A stretch of 64,000 nucleotides of DNA from CAXBOO01 sp963977425 (GTDB lineage: Bacteria > Bacteroidota > Bacteroidia > Flavobacteriales_D > Luteibaculaceae), in the NCBI GenBank assembly GCA_963977425.1, contig CAXBOO010000004.1:310001-374000 (forward strand). The letters are read 5' to 3'. Below the pieces are notes generated by a model. That model did not search any database. It had not been told where the DNA came from and was given only the letters and a program-made list of their open reading frames with translations. Below are positions 8,816 to 17,419 of the stretch, piece by piece (position 1 is the first letter of the stretch; every line of letters starts with the position of its first letter). The position numbers and the translations under genes were made by a program.

Positions 8816-9439
8816 GTGCAAACGGTAGATTTTTACCAAAGCGTTTTTCCTTCGTGTGTTTGGCGAGTGCCGCATACGGAGGAAAAGCGTTTTTTTTTGA
8901 CTTTCGACGATGGTCCAATTCCAGAGGTTACTCCGTGGGTGTTGGATATTTTGAAGGAGTTTAATGTAAAAGCCCATTTCTTTTGTGTGGGCGATAATGT
9001 TAGAAAACACCCCGAAATTTATCAACGTATTTTAGATGAAGGACATAGGGTAGGCAATCATACTTTCAATCACGTAAATGGTTGGAAATTAAGAAGCAGT
9101 AACTATCTAAGAAACATAATCAAAGCCAAGCGATACATTCAATCGAACTTGTTTCGTCCGCCCTATGGAAAGTTGATCCGTCCACAAATTAAGTGGTTGC
9201 AAAAGGAGGGTTATACCATAGTGATGTGGGATGTGCTTACCAAAGATTACGATGCTAAAATATTACCACAGGAATGCCTCAATAGAAGCTTGAAAGCCAA
9301 AGAAGGCTCTATAATTTTGTTTCACGATAGCTTGAAAGCTGAAACTAATTTGCGGTATGCTTTGCCGAAATTTATAGAGTTAAAATTGAGCGAAGGATTC
9401 CACTTTGGTTTGATTTCAGATGAAACCAAACCAAATTAA
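8816..9439 (+). CDS. Polysaccharide deacetylase family protein (NodB fold, CE4)
   Basis: A 207-residue carbohydrate esterase 4 protein that probably removes N-acetyl or O-acetyl groups from a glycan. The NodB motifs are all visible: TFDDGP (catalytic Asp and metal Asp), HTFNH (two metal His), RPPYG, MWDV, and ILFHDS with the second catalytic His. There is no signal peptide or membrane segment, so export is unclear. It starts with GTG directly after the TAA of the preceding glycosyltransferase, with no base between, so the two are translationally linked and may act on the same glycan. It converges with metG 32 bases downstream. Confidence 0.9.
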   Translation: MQTVDFYQSVFPSCVWRVPHTEEKRFFLTFDDGPIPEVTPWVLDILKEFNVKAHFFCVGDNVRKHPEIYQRILDEGHRVGNHTFNHVNGWKLRSSNYLRNIIKAKRYIQSNLFRPPYGKLIRPQIKWLQKEGYTIVMWDVLTKDYDAKILPQECLNRSLKAKEGSIILFHDSLKAETNLRYALPKFIELKLSEGFHFGLISDETKPN

Positions 9440-9471
9440 TTGGAACGAATTTTAACTTGTAATTCTATAAG

Positions 9472-11520
9472 TTACGCTATAATGGCACCCGCGTCTCGCT
9501 TTTTGTCTGGCGACATAAACGCTAAGCTTCCGTCGGCATTTTCAGCCAACAAAATCATGCCTTGCGATTCGGTTCCCATTATTTTACGTGGAGCTAAATT
9601 GGCCATTACCAAAACTTGCTGTCCAACACATTCTTCTGCGCTGTAATGTTTGGCAATACCGCTTAAAATGGTGCGTTTTTCATTGCCCATATCTACAGTA
9701 AACTGCAATAACTTGTTCGATTTCTTTACTTTTTCTGCTGTAAGAATGGTTCCTACACGCAGATCCATGGCTGTAAATTGTTCGAAATCGACATTGTCTT
9801 TGTAGGCTGGTGTAGTTGCGTTGCTTTCCATGCTGGCTTTAAGTTTTTCTACTTGTTTGGCTACGTCTTCATCTTCAAACGGACGGAATAAAAGAGCTGC
9901 TTTGTTCAATTGCTTCCCTTCTTCAAGAGGAGTAAACGTTTCTTCCCATGTTAAATCGATGTTCAACATAGCGGCCATTTTAGCCGAGCTGTCGGGTAAA
10001 AATGTTTGGAATACTTGGCTCAGCAACTTGCAAATTTGCAAACTAGTGTAGATGATGGGCTGAACTTTTTCTGGCTCTGTTTTCCAAAGCTTCCAAGGTT
10101 CGGTATCGGCCAAAAATTTATTTCCAATACGAGCTACTTGCATAGCGTGTTGTAAGGCTTCGCGGTATTTGTGTGCGCGGATTGATTTTTCTATCAATCT
10201 TGGCATTTCTAAAGCCGCAGCAAGGGCATCGTCAGCCTCTTCCATACGTGGAGAGTTGGAAGGTACTTTGCCGTCGTAATATTTATGGCACAAGACCATA
10301 GCGCGGTTTACAAAATTGCCGTAGATGGCTACTAGTTCACCGTTTATTCTGGCTTGGTAATCTTTCCAAGTAAATTCGCTGTCTTTGCTTTCTGGAGCAA
10401 TAGAACACAATACATAGCGCAAATCATCAATACGATCGGGATGATCTTCGATGTATTCGTGCAGCCATACAGCCCAGTTGCGCGAAGTCGATATTTTCTT
10501 CCCTTCGAGATTTAAAAACTCGTTGCTAGGTACATTTATTGGTAAATTGTATCCACCATGTTCCTTCAATAAAATTGGGAAAATGATGCTGTGGAAAACA
10601 ATATTGTCTTTGGCTATAAAGTGTGTGATTTCGCTATTGTCGTTTTGCCAATAGCTTTTCCAATCTTTATTGTTGGCTTTCGCCCATTCTTTGGTGGCTG
10701 TAATGTATCCTATAGGAGCATCTAGCCATACGTACAATACTTTGTCTTCGGCGCCTTCAACGGGTACTGGAACGCCCCAATCTAAATCGCGTGTCATGGC
10801 TCTACTGTGCAAACCACCATCGATCCAAGATTTGCATTGTCCTATAACTTGGTTACGCCATTTTTTAGGGTCGTGCAATTGTTTGCCATCCAATTTGCCT
10901 TCTTCAATCCAAGTTCTTAACCATTCTTCGTGCTTATTCATTGGCAAATACCAATGACTGGTTTCTCTTTTTACGGGTGCTTTACCGGTAAGAGTAGAAA
11001 CAGGATTGATTAAATCATCTGGACTTAAAGCCGAACCGCAATTTTCGCATTGGTCGCCATAAGCTCCACCTTTTCCACATTTTGGGCAATCGCCAGAAAT
11101 GTATCTATCGGCTAAAAACTGCTGAGCTTCTTCGTCGTAGTATTGTTCGCTGGTTTTTACTTCAAAACTTCCATTTTCTAGCAATTTCAAGAAAAATTCT
11201 TGAGCTGTAGCATGGTGTTCTGGAGAAGATGTACGGTGGTAGATATCAAAATTGACATTGAAATCGGCAAATGCCTTTTTATTGATTCCGTGGTATTTGT
11301 CAACAATATCCTGAGGCGATATGCCTTCTTTTTTAGCGCGTAAAGTTATGGCTGCTCCATGTTCGTCGCTACCGCAAATAAAGGCAACGTCTTCGTTTTT
11401 TAACCGAAGAAAACGGGTGTAAATATCAGCAGGTAAATACACACCTGCAATATGACCAATGTGCAATGGACCGTTGGCATACGGTAAAGCTGCAGTAACT
11501 AAATGTTGTGGAGCGCTCAT
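9472..11520 (-). CDS. metG: Methionyl-tRNA synthetase
   Basis: A 682-residue class I aminoacyl-tRNA synthetase that charges tRNA-Met. The class signature HIGH is at about residues 22-25 (GPLHIGHIAG). A zinc-knuckle insert has CPKCG and CENCG pairs. The KMSKS loop is present as KISTS in GKKISTSRNW, a variant I recall as usual for Bacteroidota MetRS. The C-terminal roughly 110 residues form the Trbp111/EMAP-like tRNA-binding domain (MDLRVGTILTAEKVKKSNKL), so it is the long dimerising form. It ends the thioesterase-metG pair, with 7 bases between the genes. Confidence 0.98.
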   Translation of the reverse strand: MSAPQHLVTAALPYANGPLHIGHIAGVYLPADIYTRFLRLKNEDVAFICGSDEHGAAITLRAKKEGISPQDIVDKYHGINKKAFADFNVNFDIYHRTSSPEHHATAQEFFLKLLENGSFEVKTSEQYYDEEAQQFLADRYISGDCPKCGKGGAYGDQCENCGSALSPDDLINPVSTLTGKAPVKRETSHWYLPMNKHEEWLRTWIEEGKLDGKQLHDPKKWRNQVIGQCKSWIDGGLHSRAMTRDLDWGVPVPVEGAEDKVLYVWLDAPIGYITATKEWAKANNKDWKSYWQNDNSEITHFIAKDNIVFHSIIFPILLKEHGGYNLPINVPSNEFLNLEGKKISTSRNWAVWLHEYIEDHPDRIDDLRYVLCSIAPESKDSEFTWKDYQARINGELVAIYGNFVNRAMVLCHKYYDGKVPSNSPRMEEADDALAAALEMPRLIEKSIRAHKYREALQHAMQVARIGNKFLADTEPWKLWKTEPEKVQPIIYTSLQICKLLSQVFQTFLPDSSAKMAAMLNIDLTWEETFTPLEEGKQLNKAALLFRPFEDEDVAKQVEKLKASMESNATTPAYKDNVDFEQFTAMDLRVGTILTAEKVKKSNKLLQFTVDMGNEKRTILSGIAKHYSAEECVGQQVLVMANLAPRKIMGTESQGMILLAENADGSLAFMSPDKKRDAGAIIA

Positions 11521-11527
11521 GAAAATG

Positions 11528-11944
11528 TTATTGTAAAAGTTGAAGTAAAGAAGCAGGCACGGGGCATACTTTTTCGTTTTTGTAATCGAAACAAACCATT
11601 CCGGTTTTGGCTTCGGCTACGAGTACTGAATTTTTAGAAACTCTGTAAACTATATCGAATGCAACACGACTGATGTCGGTAATACCAACACTAATTTCGA
11701 GGTCATCGTTTAGAAAAGCTTGTGCTTTGTAGTTTATTACACTATCGGACATGATTATACCTTGTCCGAAAAAATCCAATTCAGATTGATTTAGCGATTC
11801 GAAAAACTCAACCCGTGCTTGGTGTAACAGCGCTAGGAGTTTGTCGTTGGCTAAATGGTTGCCATAATTGAGGTCGCCAACACGAACTTTCGTCTGTGTT
11901 GTGAATAAAAACGAGTTTGGAAAATCGATTTTTACCCGAGCCAA
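11528..11944 (-). CDS. Hot-dog fold acyl-CoA thioesterase (4HBT, YbgC-like)
   Basis: A 138-residue single-domain protein of the 4-hydroxybenzoyl-CoA thioesterase superfamily. RVGDLNYGNHLAND, followed by the helix ALLHQARVEFFESL, is the active-site Asp and central helix region of YbgC/FadM-type enzymes. The substrate is presumably an acyl-CoA or acyl-ACP and cannot be told from the sequence. No ATG is available near the N-terminus; the start is TTG at 11944, three bases after the purQ stop at 11948. It lies between purQ and metG, close enough to be one transcript with both. Confidence 0.87.
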   Translation of the reverse strand: MARVKIDFPNSFLFTTQTKVRVGDLNYGNHLANDKLLALLHQARVEFFESLNQSELDFFGQGIIMSDSVINYKAQAFLNDDLEISVGITDISRVAFDIVYRVSKNSVLVAEAKTGMVCFDYKNEKVCPVPASLLQLLQ

Positions 11945-11947
11945 AAT

Positions 11948-12640
11948 TTATGCGTTAACCGTATTGAGTAAACCTTCAAGGATGAACAAACCGTCTGTGT
12001 TACCAAGTTCTTTATCGGCAGCACGTTCTGGGTGGGGCATCATACCGTATACGTTTTTGCCATCGTTGCAAATACCGGCGATGTTTAAGATAGAACCATT
12101 TGGGTTAGAAGCATCGTTAACGATTCCATTCTCATCACAGTATTTGTAAATGATGTTGTCGTTGTCTTCTAATTTTTTGATGGTATCGTTATCAGCAAAG
12201 AAACGTCCTTCACCATGGGCGATAGGAATTTTAAGTGCTTGATCTTTTGGTGCAAGTGTATTCAATAAGCTGTTGTTGCTTGTGCTTTTTAAGAATACGT
12301 TTTTGCAAATAAATTTTTGCTGATTGTTGTGCAACAAAGTACCATCAAGCAATCCAGCTTCGCAAAGGATTTGAAATCCGTTGCAAACGCCAAAAACCAA
12401 TCCACCTTTGTTGGCAAATTGAACTACTTCTTTCATGATAGGCGAGAAGCGAGCGATAGCACCTGAGCGTAAATAATCTCCGTAGCTAAAACCACCCGGT
12501 ACGATAACAGCATCAACACCTTTAAGGCTGCTGTCTTTGTGCCAAAGTCTTTCAACTGTTTGGTTCATTTTGCTTTCTAATGCGTACACCATGTCCATGT
12601 CGCAATTAGATCCAGGGAAAGTTATTACACCAAATTTCAT
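11948..12640 (-). CDS. purQ: Phosphoribosylformylglycinamidine synthase subunit PurQ
   Basis: Glutaminase subunit of FGAM synthase, fourth step of de novo purine synthesis; it supplies ammonia to PurL. At 230 residues it is the stand-alone PurQ and not the C-terminal domain of a fused large PurL. The class I amidotransferase triad is visible: nucleophile Cys in GVCNGFQIL, and the His and Glu in HPERA. FPGSNCD near the N-terminus and HGEGRF are family motifs. PurL and PurS are not in the window. A consensus -7 box lies immediately upstream. Confidence 0.96.
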   Translation of the reverse strand: MKFGVITFPGSNCDMDMVYALESKMNQTVERLWHKDSSLKGVDAVIVPGGFSYGDYLRSGAIARFSPIMKEVVQFANKGGLVFGVCNGFQILCEAGLLDGTLLHNNQQKFICKNVFLKSTSNNSLLNTLAPKDQALKIPIAHGEGRFFADNDTIKKLEDNDNIIYKYCDENGIVNDASNPNGSILNIAGICNDGKNVYGMMPHPERAADKELGNTDGLFILEGLLNTVNA

Positions 12641-12644
12641 GCGG

Positions 12645-12652
12645 CAAAAGTA
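12645..12652 (-). promoter_or_regulatory. Putative -7 box upstream of purQ
   Basis: TACTTTTG on the minus strand matches TAnnTTTG exactly, but it ends only four bases before the purQ ATG. If it is used, the message would be nearly or fully leaderless. No clear -33 TTTG at the right spacing. Confidence 0.4.
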
Positions 12653-12673
12653 ATCAATTGTATGGGTATGGGG

Positions 12674-13594
12674 TTAAATAAAATAGCTTCTGCCAATAAA
12701 AATGATCAGAGCCAATAGAAAGAAGACGGAACTTACCCAAGCTCTCTGCACTTTTGTGAAAATAACGGTAAGAAATAGACAAACTGAAAAAGTGGCTATT
12801 ATATTCAGTGCAGGCGTGTTGTTTGTAACCGATAATACAATTCCTTGAGCGAGTATTAATATGCTGTGAAACAACATGATGCGTTGGTAAAATCTTTTTT
12901 CAACACTCAAATCTCTGAACAAACTTAAGTTGCCTGGAATACCAATGAATATGGCAATTGCTACAAGCGAAAATGGTCCAATCCATGACAATGTATCGCT
13001 AAAAATATTGTATACCTTAAGGTTGATATCAAAATTAATGACTGAATCTAAGTCAAATAAATAACCAATTGATAAATAGAGGTAAACACTAATTACGGCT
13101 CCAACTAAATAACTAACAATCCCCTTTATTCTAATACCTGCACCAAAAAGCATGTATGGCAAAATGCCTGCAATACTGTAGATGCCTACAAAAGGGAGTA
13201 GTAAAAATTGGATGCCAACCAAAAAACCCAGTATTAGGTATTGTGCACCAGGGTGATCTTCTTTGTAAATTTTTATGCTTTGTAAAACAGTAACTGTAGC
13301 AAAGAGCATGAAGAATATTTCGCGTAGGTGGTCAAATTTAATGTCGGCAAACAATACGGCTATCAATAATGCGAATGCACTGGCATTGATGCTATTTTTT
13401 GTTAGCTCTGTCTTTTCGAGAATCAAGCCCATAAAAAAGGAAGCGCCAATAAGACCTATAAGGGCTAAAACCGACTGAAGTACTTGGCCTTCACTAATGG
13501 GATGCTGAAAGACAAACCAAAGCATAGGAATAACAATAATGTACAGCAATAATGAAAAAATAGGCTGGCTGCTTTGGATTAATCGATGTAACAT
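12674..13594 (-). CDS. Polytopic membrane protein, DUF6427-like
   Basis: A 306-residue inner-membrane protein made almost entirely of hydrophobic segments (about eight to nine predicted), joined by short loops with charged patches such as LEKTELTK and KIYKEDHPG. No catalytic motif is visible. Size, topology and the neighbouring small DUF6341-like gene fit the DUF6427 family of Flavobacteriia, whose function is unknown; this is recalled family context, not a search. The ATG at 13594 is 46 bases from the divergent start of that small gene. purQ follows 33 bases downstream. Confidence 0.65.
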   Translation of the reverse strand: MLHRLIQSSQPIFSLLLYIIVIPMLWFVFQHPISEGQVLQSVLALIGLIGASFFMGLILEKTELTKNSINASAFALLIAVLFADIKFDHLREIFFMLFATVTVLQSIKIYKEDHPGAQYLILGFLVGIQFLLLPFVGIYSIAGILPYMLFGAGIRIKGIVSYLVGAVISVYLYLSIGYLFDLDSVINFDINLKVYNIFSDTLSWIGPFSLVAIAIFIGIPGNLSLFRDLSVEKRFYQRIMLFHSILILAQGIVLSVTNNTPALNIIATFSVCLFLTVIFTKVQRAWVSSVFFLLALIIFIGRSYFI

Positions 13595-13640
13595 GTTGTA
13601 TTAATAAACTTTGTTTTATTTTCGCTCAAAAGTAAGCAAG

Positions 13641-13829
13641 ATGAACTTCCAAGATGTACTAAAACCAATAGAAGAATTTATGGTGTGGACCTTCGAAACT
13701 CTTTTGGAGCCGATAGGTAACTCATTCAATGTAGTAGTTACTTTAGGAATCGTAGTCGGTATCGGTGTTTGGTTGCGTATGCAATCTAAATACAACGACG
13801 AAGCGGAACGCAACAATACACTAAAATAA
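13641..13829 (+). CDS. Small single-pass membrane protein, DUF6341-like
   Basis: A 62-residue protein starting MNFQDVLKPIEEFMVW. It has an amphipathic N-terminal stretch, one hydrophobic segment (about residues 29-46, VVVTLGIVVGIGVW) and a short charged tail (MQSKYNDEAERNN). The layout fits the DUF6341 proteins of Flavobacteriia, which occur next to DUF6427 genes. I use ATG 13641; the frame extends to a TTG at 13611 but that would run back almost to the divergent gene. A strong terminator follows, so this is a monocistronic gene. Confidence 0.6.
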   Translation: MNFQDVLKPIEEFMVWTFETLLEPIGNSFNVVVTLGIVVGIGVWLRMQSKYNDEAERNNTLK

Positions 13830-13852
13830 TTTCAAAACAACGACATTGTTAC

Positions 13853-13881
13853 AAAGGGGCTTTTTATAAGCTCCTTTTTTA
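13853..13881 (+). terminator. Terminator after the small DUF6341-like gene
   Basis: GGGGCTT, loop TTTAT, AAGCTCC followed by six T: seven pairs with one wobble, 25 bases after the stop. Confidence 0.88.
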
Positions 13882-13971
13882 TTACCAATCAAATGCGAGC
13901 AAAGCCGTTCAATAAAAAATAGGCGCAGCTTTTTTCATTTAGATATACCTTGTCGCCCAAACCTTAAGCCA

Positions 13972-15387
13972 ATGAAAGTATTATTCACTGCAATGTGCAC
14001 TTTTCTTGTTCTCGGACTTGCCGCTCAGAAGCAAATGTCGCTAAGAGAGTGCATTGATATTGCCTTGGAAAACAACATTAGCGTAAAACAAACTGAGCTG
14101 AATACCAGGATATCTGAAATCAGCAAAAACGAAGCTAAGCTCGACTTGCTTCCTAGTTTGAATGCTTCTGCATCGCATGGGTATAACTGGGGACAAACCA
14201 TTGACCCGTTTACCAACCAATTTGCTACCAATAGAGTGCGCTCAAATAGTTTGGGATTGTCATCTTCCATTGTTTTGTTTGGTGGTTTGCAAAAAGTAAA
14301 TACCATTCAGCAAGGGAAATATAATTTCTTGGCAAGTGTGGAAGATTTGAAAAAAGTTAAAAACGACATTTCACTTTCTGTTGCCAATGCATACTTACAG
14401 GTGTTGCTTACGCAGAAATTGTTGAACATAGCTACACAACAAGTGAAGTCGACACAATTGCAATTGGATCGTATTACACAATTAGTAGAAGTAGGTCAGT
14501 TGGCTCAAAATTCATTGTTGGATATAAAATCGCAATTGGCTAACGATGAGCTGAACATGGTTTCACGTCAAAACGATTTACAATTCACAAAACTTCAACT
14601 GAAACAGTTCCTGAATCTACCTGCAGACGAAAAGATTGCATTAGAAGAAGTGGAAACAGGAGCAATAGACGCCTCATTAGGTCAATTGCAAAAGAGTCCA
14701 GCATTGTTTGAAATAGCTGTGGAAAACATGCCGGAAATCAAATCGGCGGAATACAGATTGAAAAGTTCAGAGAAGGGATTGGCAATTGCTAGGGGAGGTT
14801 ATATGCCTCGACTTACAGCCAATGCTAGTTTTGGTACAGGTTATTCGGGAGCCAATAGACAACCTTTGGGAGATCCATCATTTTTAGGCAACGATACCAT
14901 AGGTTTTACTGGAACTACATTAGAGCCGGTTCTAGTGCCACGATTTGGATACAACGATTACGAAACAAAATCGTTTGGTGATCAGTTAGAAGACAACATC
15001 AATAAAACTCTTTCTTTATCCTTAGTGATTCCTTTGTTTAACGGAAATAAAACCCGTAACGGAGCATCGCGAGCTAAAATCAATACGGCTATTAGCCGCT
15101 TATCAGTAGACAATGCAAAGAATGTTTTGCGTCAGGATATCGAGCGTTCTTATAATGATGCAGTTGCTTCATTGAAATCGTACGAGGCGAGTAAAAATGC
15201 TTTCGAAGCATCGGAGCTTTCATTCAAAAATGCAGAATCGAGATTTGCTCAAAACCTGATCAACGCATCAGAATTTGAAGACAGCAAAACACGATTTGTA
15301 AGTGCACAAAACGAATTGGCTAGAGCCCAATACACCTATTTATTCAGATTAAGAGTTTTACAATTTTACAACGGCCAAGACCTATAA
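13972..15387 (+). CDS. TolC-family outer-membrane efflux protein
   Basis: A 471-residue outer-membrane channel of the OEP/TolC type. It has a signal peptide ending ...LVLGLAAQ and two similar halves of long amphipathic helices, with typical openings MSLRECIDIALENN and, in the second half, SLVIPLFNGNKTRN. Such trimers form the exit duct of tripartite pumps or type I secretion systems. It is followed 10 bases later by a membrane-fusion protein, but no inner-membrane pump gene is adjacent. A second TolC gene, in a complete RND operon, lies at 60228-61544. Confidence 0.93.
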   Translation: MKVLFTAMCTFLVLGLAAQKQMSLRECIDIALENNISVKQTELNTRISEISKNEAKLDLLPSLNASASHGYNWGQTIDPFTNQFATNRVRSNSLGLSSSIVLFGGLQKVNTIQQGKYNFLASVEDLKKVKNDISLSVANAYLQVLLTQKLLNIATQQVKSTQLQLDRITQLVEVGQLAQNSLLDIKSQLANDELNMVSRQNDLQFTKLQLKQFLNLPADEKIALEEVETGAIDASLGQLQKSPALFEIAVENMPEIKSAEYRLKSSEKGLAIARGGYMPRLTANASFGTGYSGANRQPLGDPSFLGNDTIGFTGTTLEPVLVPRFGYNDYETKSFGDQLEDNINKTLSLSLVIPLFNGNKTRNGASRAKINTAISRLSVDNAKNVLRQDIERSYNDAVASLKSYEASKNAFEASELSFKNAESRFAQNLINASEFEDSKTRFVSAQNELARAQYTYLFRLRVLQFYNGQDL

Positions 15388-15397
15388 ACCAACACCC

Positions 15398-16705
15398 ATG
15401 AAAAAGAACAAAAAAGCAATCATTATAGTTGTTGTTATCATACTTGTATTAATCGTTGTTGCAGCGGTTGCTGGTGGTGGCAAAGGCGATAAAATGGCCG
15501 TTAATTTAACGGAGGTTACGAAATTGGACATTACAGAGTATGTCAATGCCAATGGTAAAATTCAGTCAGCGGTAGATGTTAAGATATCATCTGAGGTTTC
15601 AGGAGAAATAATTGAGTTGGCTGTAAAAGAAGGCGACATGGTTAAAGAGGGCGATTTGCTTTTGAAAATCAACCCAGATATTTACATTTCATCTCTTAAC
15701 CGTGCTCGTGCTGCTGTGAATACAGCTAAAGCCAATTTAGCAAATGCTAAAGCTGGTTTGGCACAAGTAAAAGCTCAGTTCATAAATTCAGAAAGAGCTT
15801 TTGAAAGAAACGAAAAACTTTACAAATCAGGAGCTATATCTCAAGCTGAATTTGAGAATATTGAAAGTACTTACGAAGTAGGGAAAGCTCAGGTTGATGC
15901 ATCTAAACAGTCGGTTGTTGCAGCAGAATTTTCAGTAAAAAGTTCTGAAGCTACTTTAAAGGAAGCCAACGACAACTTGAAACGAACGGCTATTTATTCT
16001 CCGCAAGCCGGTACGGTTTCAGCTCTTACAGTTGAGCAAGGCGAACGTGTTGTAGGTACTGCTCAAATGCAAGGTACAGCCATGATGAATGTGGCAAACA
16101 TGAAAAAGATGGAAGTGCATGTTGATGTAAATGAAAACGACATCATTCGTGTAAAAATTGGTGATACAGCTTTGGTTGAAGTAGATTCTTACCTAGGTAA
16201 AAAATTCAAAGGTGAAGTAATTGAAATAGCAAATGCTGCTGCATCATTAGGATCAGGGACGGATCAAGTAACAAATTTTGCAGTAAAAATTGCTTTGATA
16301 GATGATGGATACGAAGGGTTAATGGAAGGGAAACCTGCAGGATTTTCTCCATTCCGTCCAGGTATGTCTGCAGCAGTTGAAATCATTACTAAAAGTGTGA
16401 AAAACATCATTGCTGTTCCAATCGAATCGGTTACTACACGTACAGATTCTACTGGTAAAGTAAATCGCAGATCGACCGATGCGGATAAAGAATTTGAGTG
16501 TGTGTTTGTAAAAGAAGGCAGCAAAGCCATCATGCGCAAAGTAAAAACTGGTATTCAGGATAACAAAAACATCCAAATAGTAGAAGGTTTAGAAGCTGGC
16601 GAAGAAGTGATTTCTGGCCCATACAGTGCTATTTCTAGAACATTGAAAAACAATGCAACTGTAGAAGTAGCTGAAGAAGAATTAGTCGTTTCTGAATCTG
16701 AATAA
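15398..16705 (+). CDS. Periplasmic adaptor (membrane-fusion protein, MacA/RND type)
   Basis: A 435-residue adaptor that bridges an inner-membrane pump and TolC. An N-terminal signal-anchor (KKAIIIVVVIILVLIVV) is followed by half of the lipoyl-like domain (VKISSEVSGEIIELAVKEGD), a long coiled-coil hairpin (about residues 105-190, rich in Ala and Lys), the second lipoyl half, a beta-barrel and an acidic C-terminal tail. The type matches MacA-like proteins that usually serve ABC permeases. No ATPase or permease follows; tsaB comes next, after 3 bases. Confidence 0.92.
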   Translation: MKKNKKAIIIVVVIILVLIVVAAVAGGGKGDKMAVNLTEVTKLDITEYVNANGKIQSAVDVKISSEVSGEIIELAVKEGDMVKEGDLLLKINPDIYISSLNRARAAVNTAKANLANAKAGLAQVKAQFINSERAFERNEKLYKSGAISQAEFENIESTYEVGKAQVDASKQSVVAAEFSVKSSEATLKEANDNLKRTAIYSPQAGTVSALTVEQGERVVGTAQMQGTAMMNVANMKKMEVHVDVNENDIIRVKIGDTALVEVDSYLGKKFKGEVIEIANAAASLGSGTDQVTNFAVKIALIDDGYEGLMEGKPAGFSPFRPGMSAAVEIITKSVKNIIAVPIESVTTRTDSTGKVNRRSTDADKEFECVFVKEGSKAIMRKVKTGIQDNKNIQIVEGLEAGEEVISGPYSAISRTLKNNATVEVAEEELVVSESE

Positions 16706-16708
16706 GCA

Positions 16709-17419
16709 TTGGCTTCTATTCTTATAATAGAAAGTACTGGCTACAATTGTTCTGTAGCAATTTGCAATGAACATGGCGAAGTGCTTGGCTGTATTGAAGA
16801 GCTGAGCACTGAGCAATACATTCATACTGAAAAGCTGCATCGATTTATTGGCGATTGCTTGCTTCAATTAGAAATGAGTTTCTCAGACTTAGATGCCGTA
16901 GCTGTTTCGCAAGGTCCAGGATCTTATACGGGCTTGCGTTATGGCGTGTCTGCAGCAAAAGGTTTTTGTTCGGCTCTAGATATTCCGCTTATTTCTGTTA
17001 ATCCATTTGAAGCCATGCTGGGCATGTATTTTTCTAAAGTGGAAATGCACGAAGGCAAAATAGCTGCAATGATTGATGCTCGACGAGAAGAGGTGTTTGT
17101 TCAAACCTTTGATAGAGCAAACAATACGTCATCAGAAGTGAAAGCACTTATAGTTGACGAGCAGCACGGATTGGATAATCATGTATGGATTGGCGATGGT
17201 GCCGACAAATTTGCAGGAGTTGAAAAGTACAATGCCATAGAAATTCATAAGGGCATATATACCAGTGCAGTATTTCATGCACAAGAGGCAGCAACAAAGT
17301 TCGTGGCTAAAGAGTTTGAAGACTTGGCCTATTTCGTGCCCTTTTACTTAAAAGATTTTGTGGCGACAAAGCCCAAAACCAAATTTTCAATAAAAGGAAT
17401 ACCTAAAATCAGTGAGTAG
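16709..17419 (+). CDS. tsaB: tRNA threonylcarbamoyladenosine biosynthesis protein TsaB
   Basis: Partner and scaffold for TsaD and TsaE in making t6A37 on ANN-decoding tRNAs. The 236-residue product has the ASKHA-fold start (ILIIESTGYNCSVAI), the HTEKLHRFI segment and the family signature SQGPGSYTGLRYGVSAAKG. Like other TsaB proteins it lacks the metal-binding His pair of TsaD. The start is TTG at 16709, three bases after the stop of the adaptor gene; no ATG is available nearby. Its last 33 bases overlap the end of the convergent gene on the other strand. Confidence 0.95.
   Translation: MASILIIESTGYNCSVAICNEHGEVLGCIEELSTEQYIHTEKLHRFIGDCLLQLEMSFSDLDAVAVSQGPGSYTGLRYGVSAAKGFCSALDIPLISVNPFEAMLGMYFSKVEMHEGKIAAMIDARREEVFVQTFDRANNTSSEVKALIVDEQHGLDNHVWIGDGADKFAGVEKYNAIEIHKGIYTSAVFHAQEAATKFVAKEFEDLAYFVPFYLKDFVATKPKTKFSIKGIPKISE

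Noticed and set aside
10451..10957. Plus-strand frames within metG
   Set aside because: Antisense shadows of a conserved synthetase.
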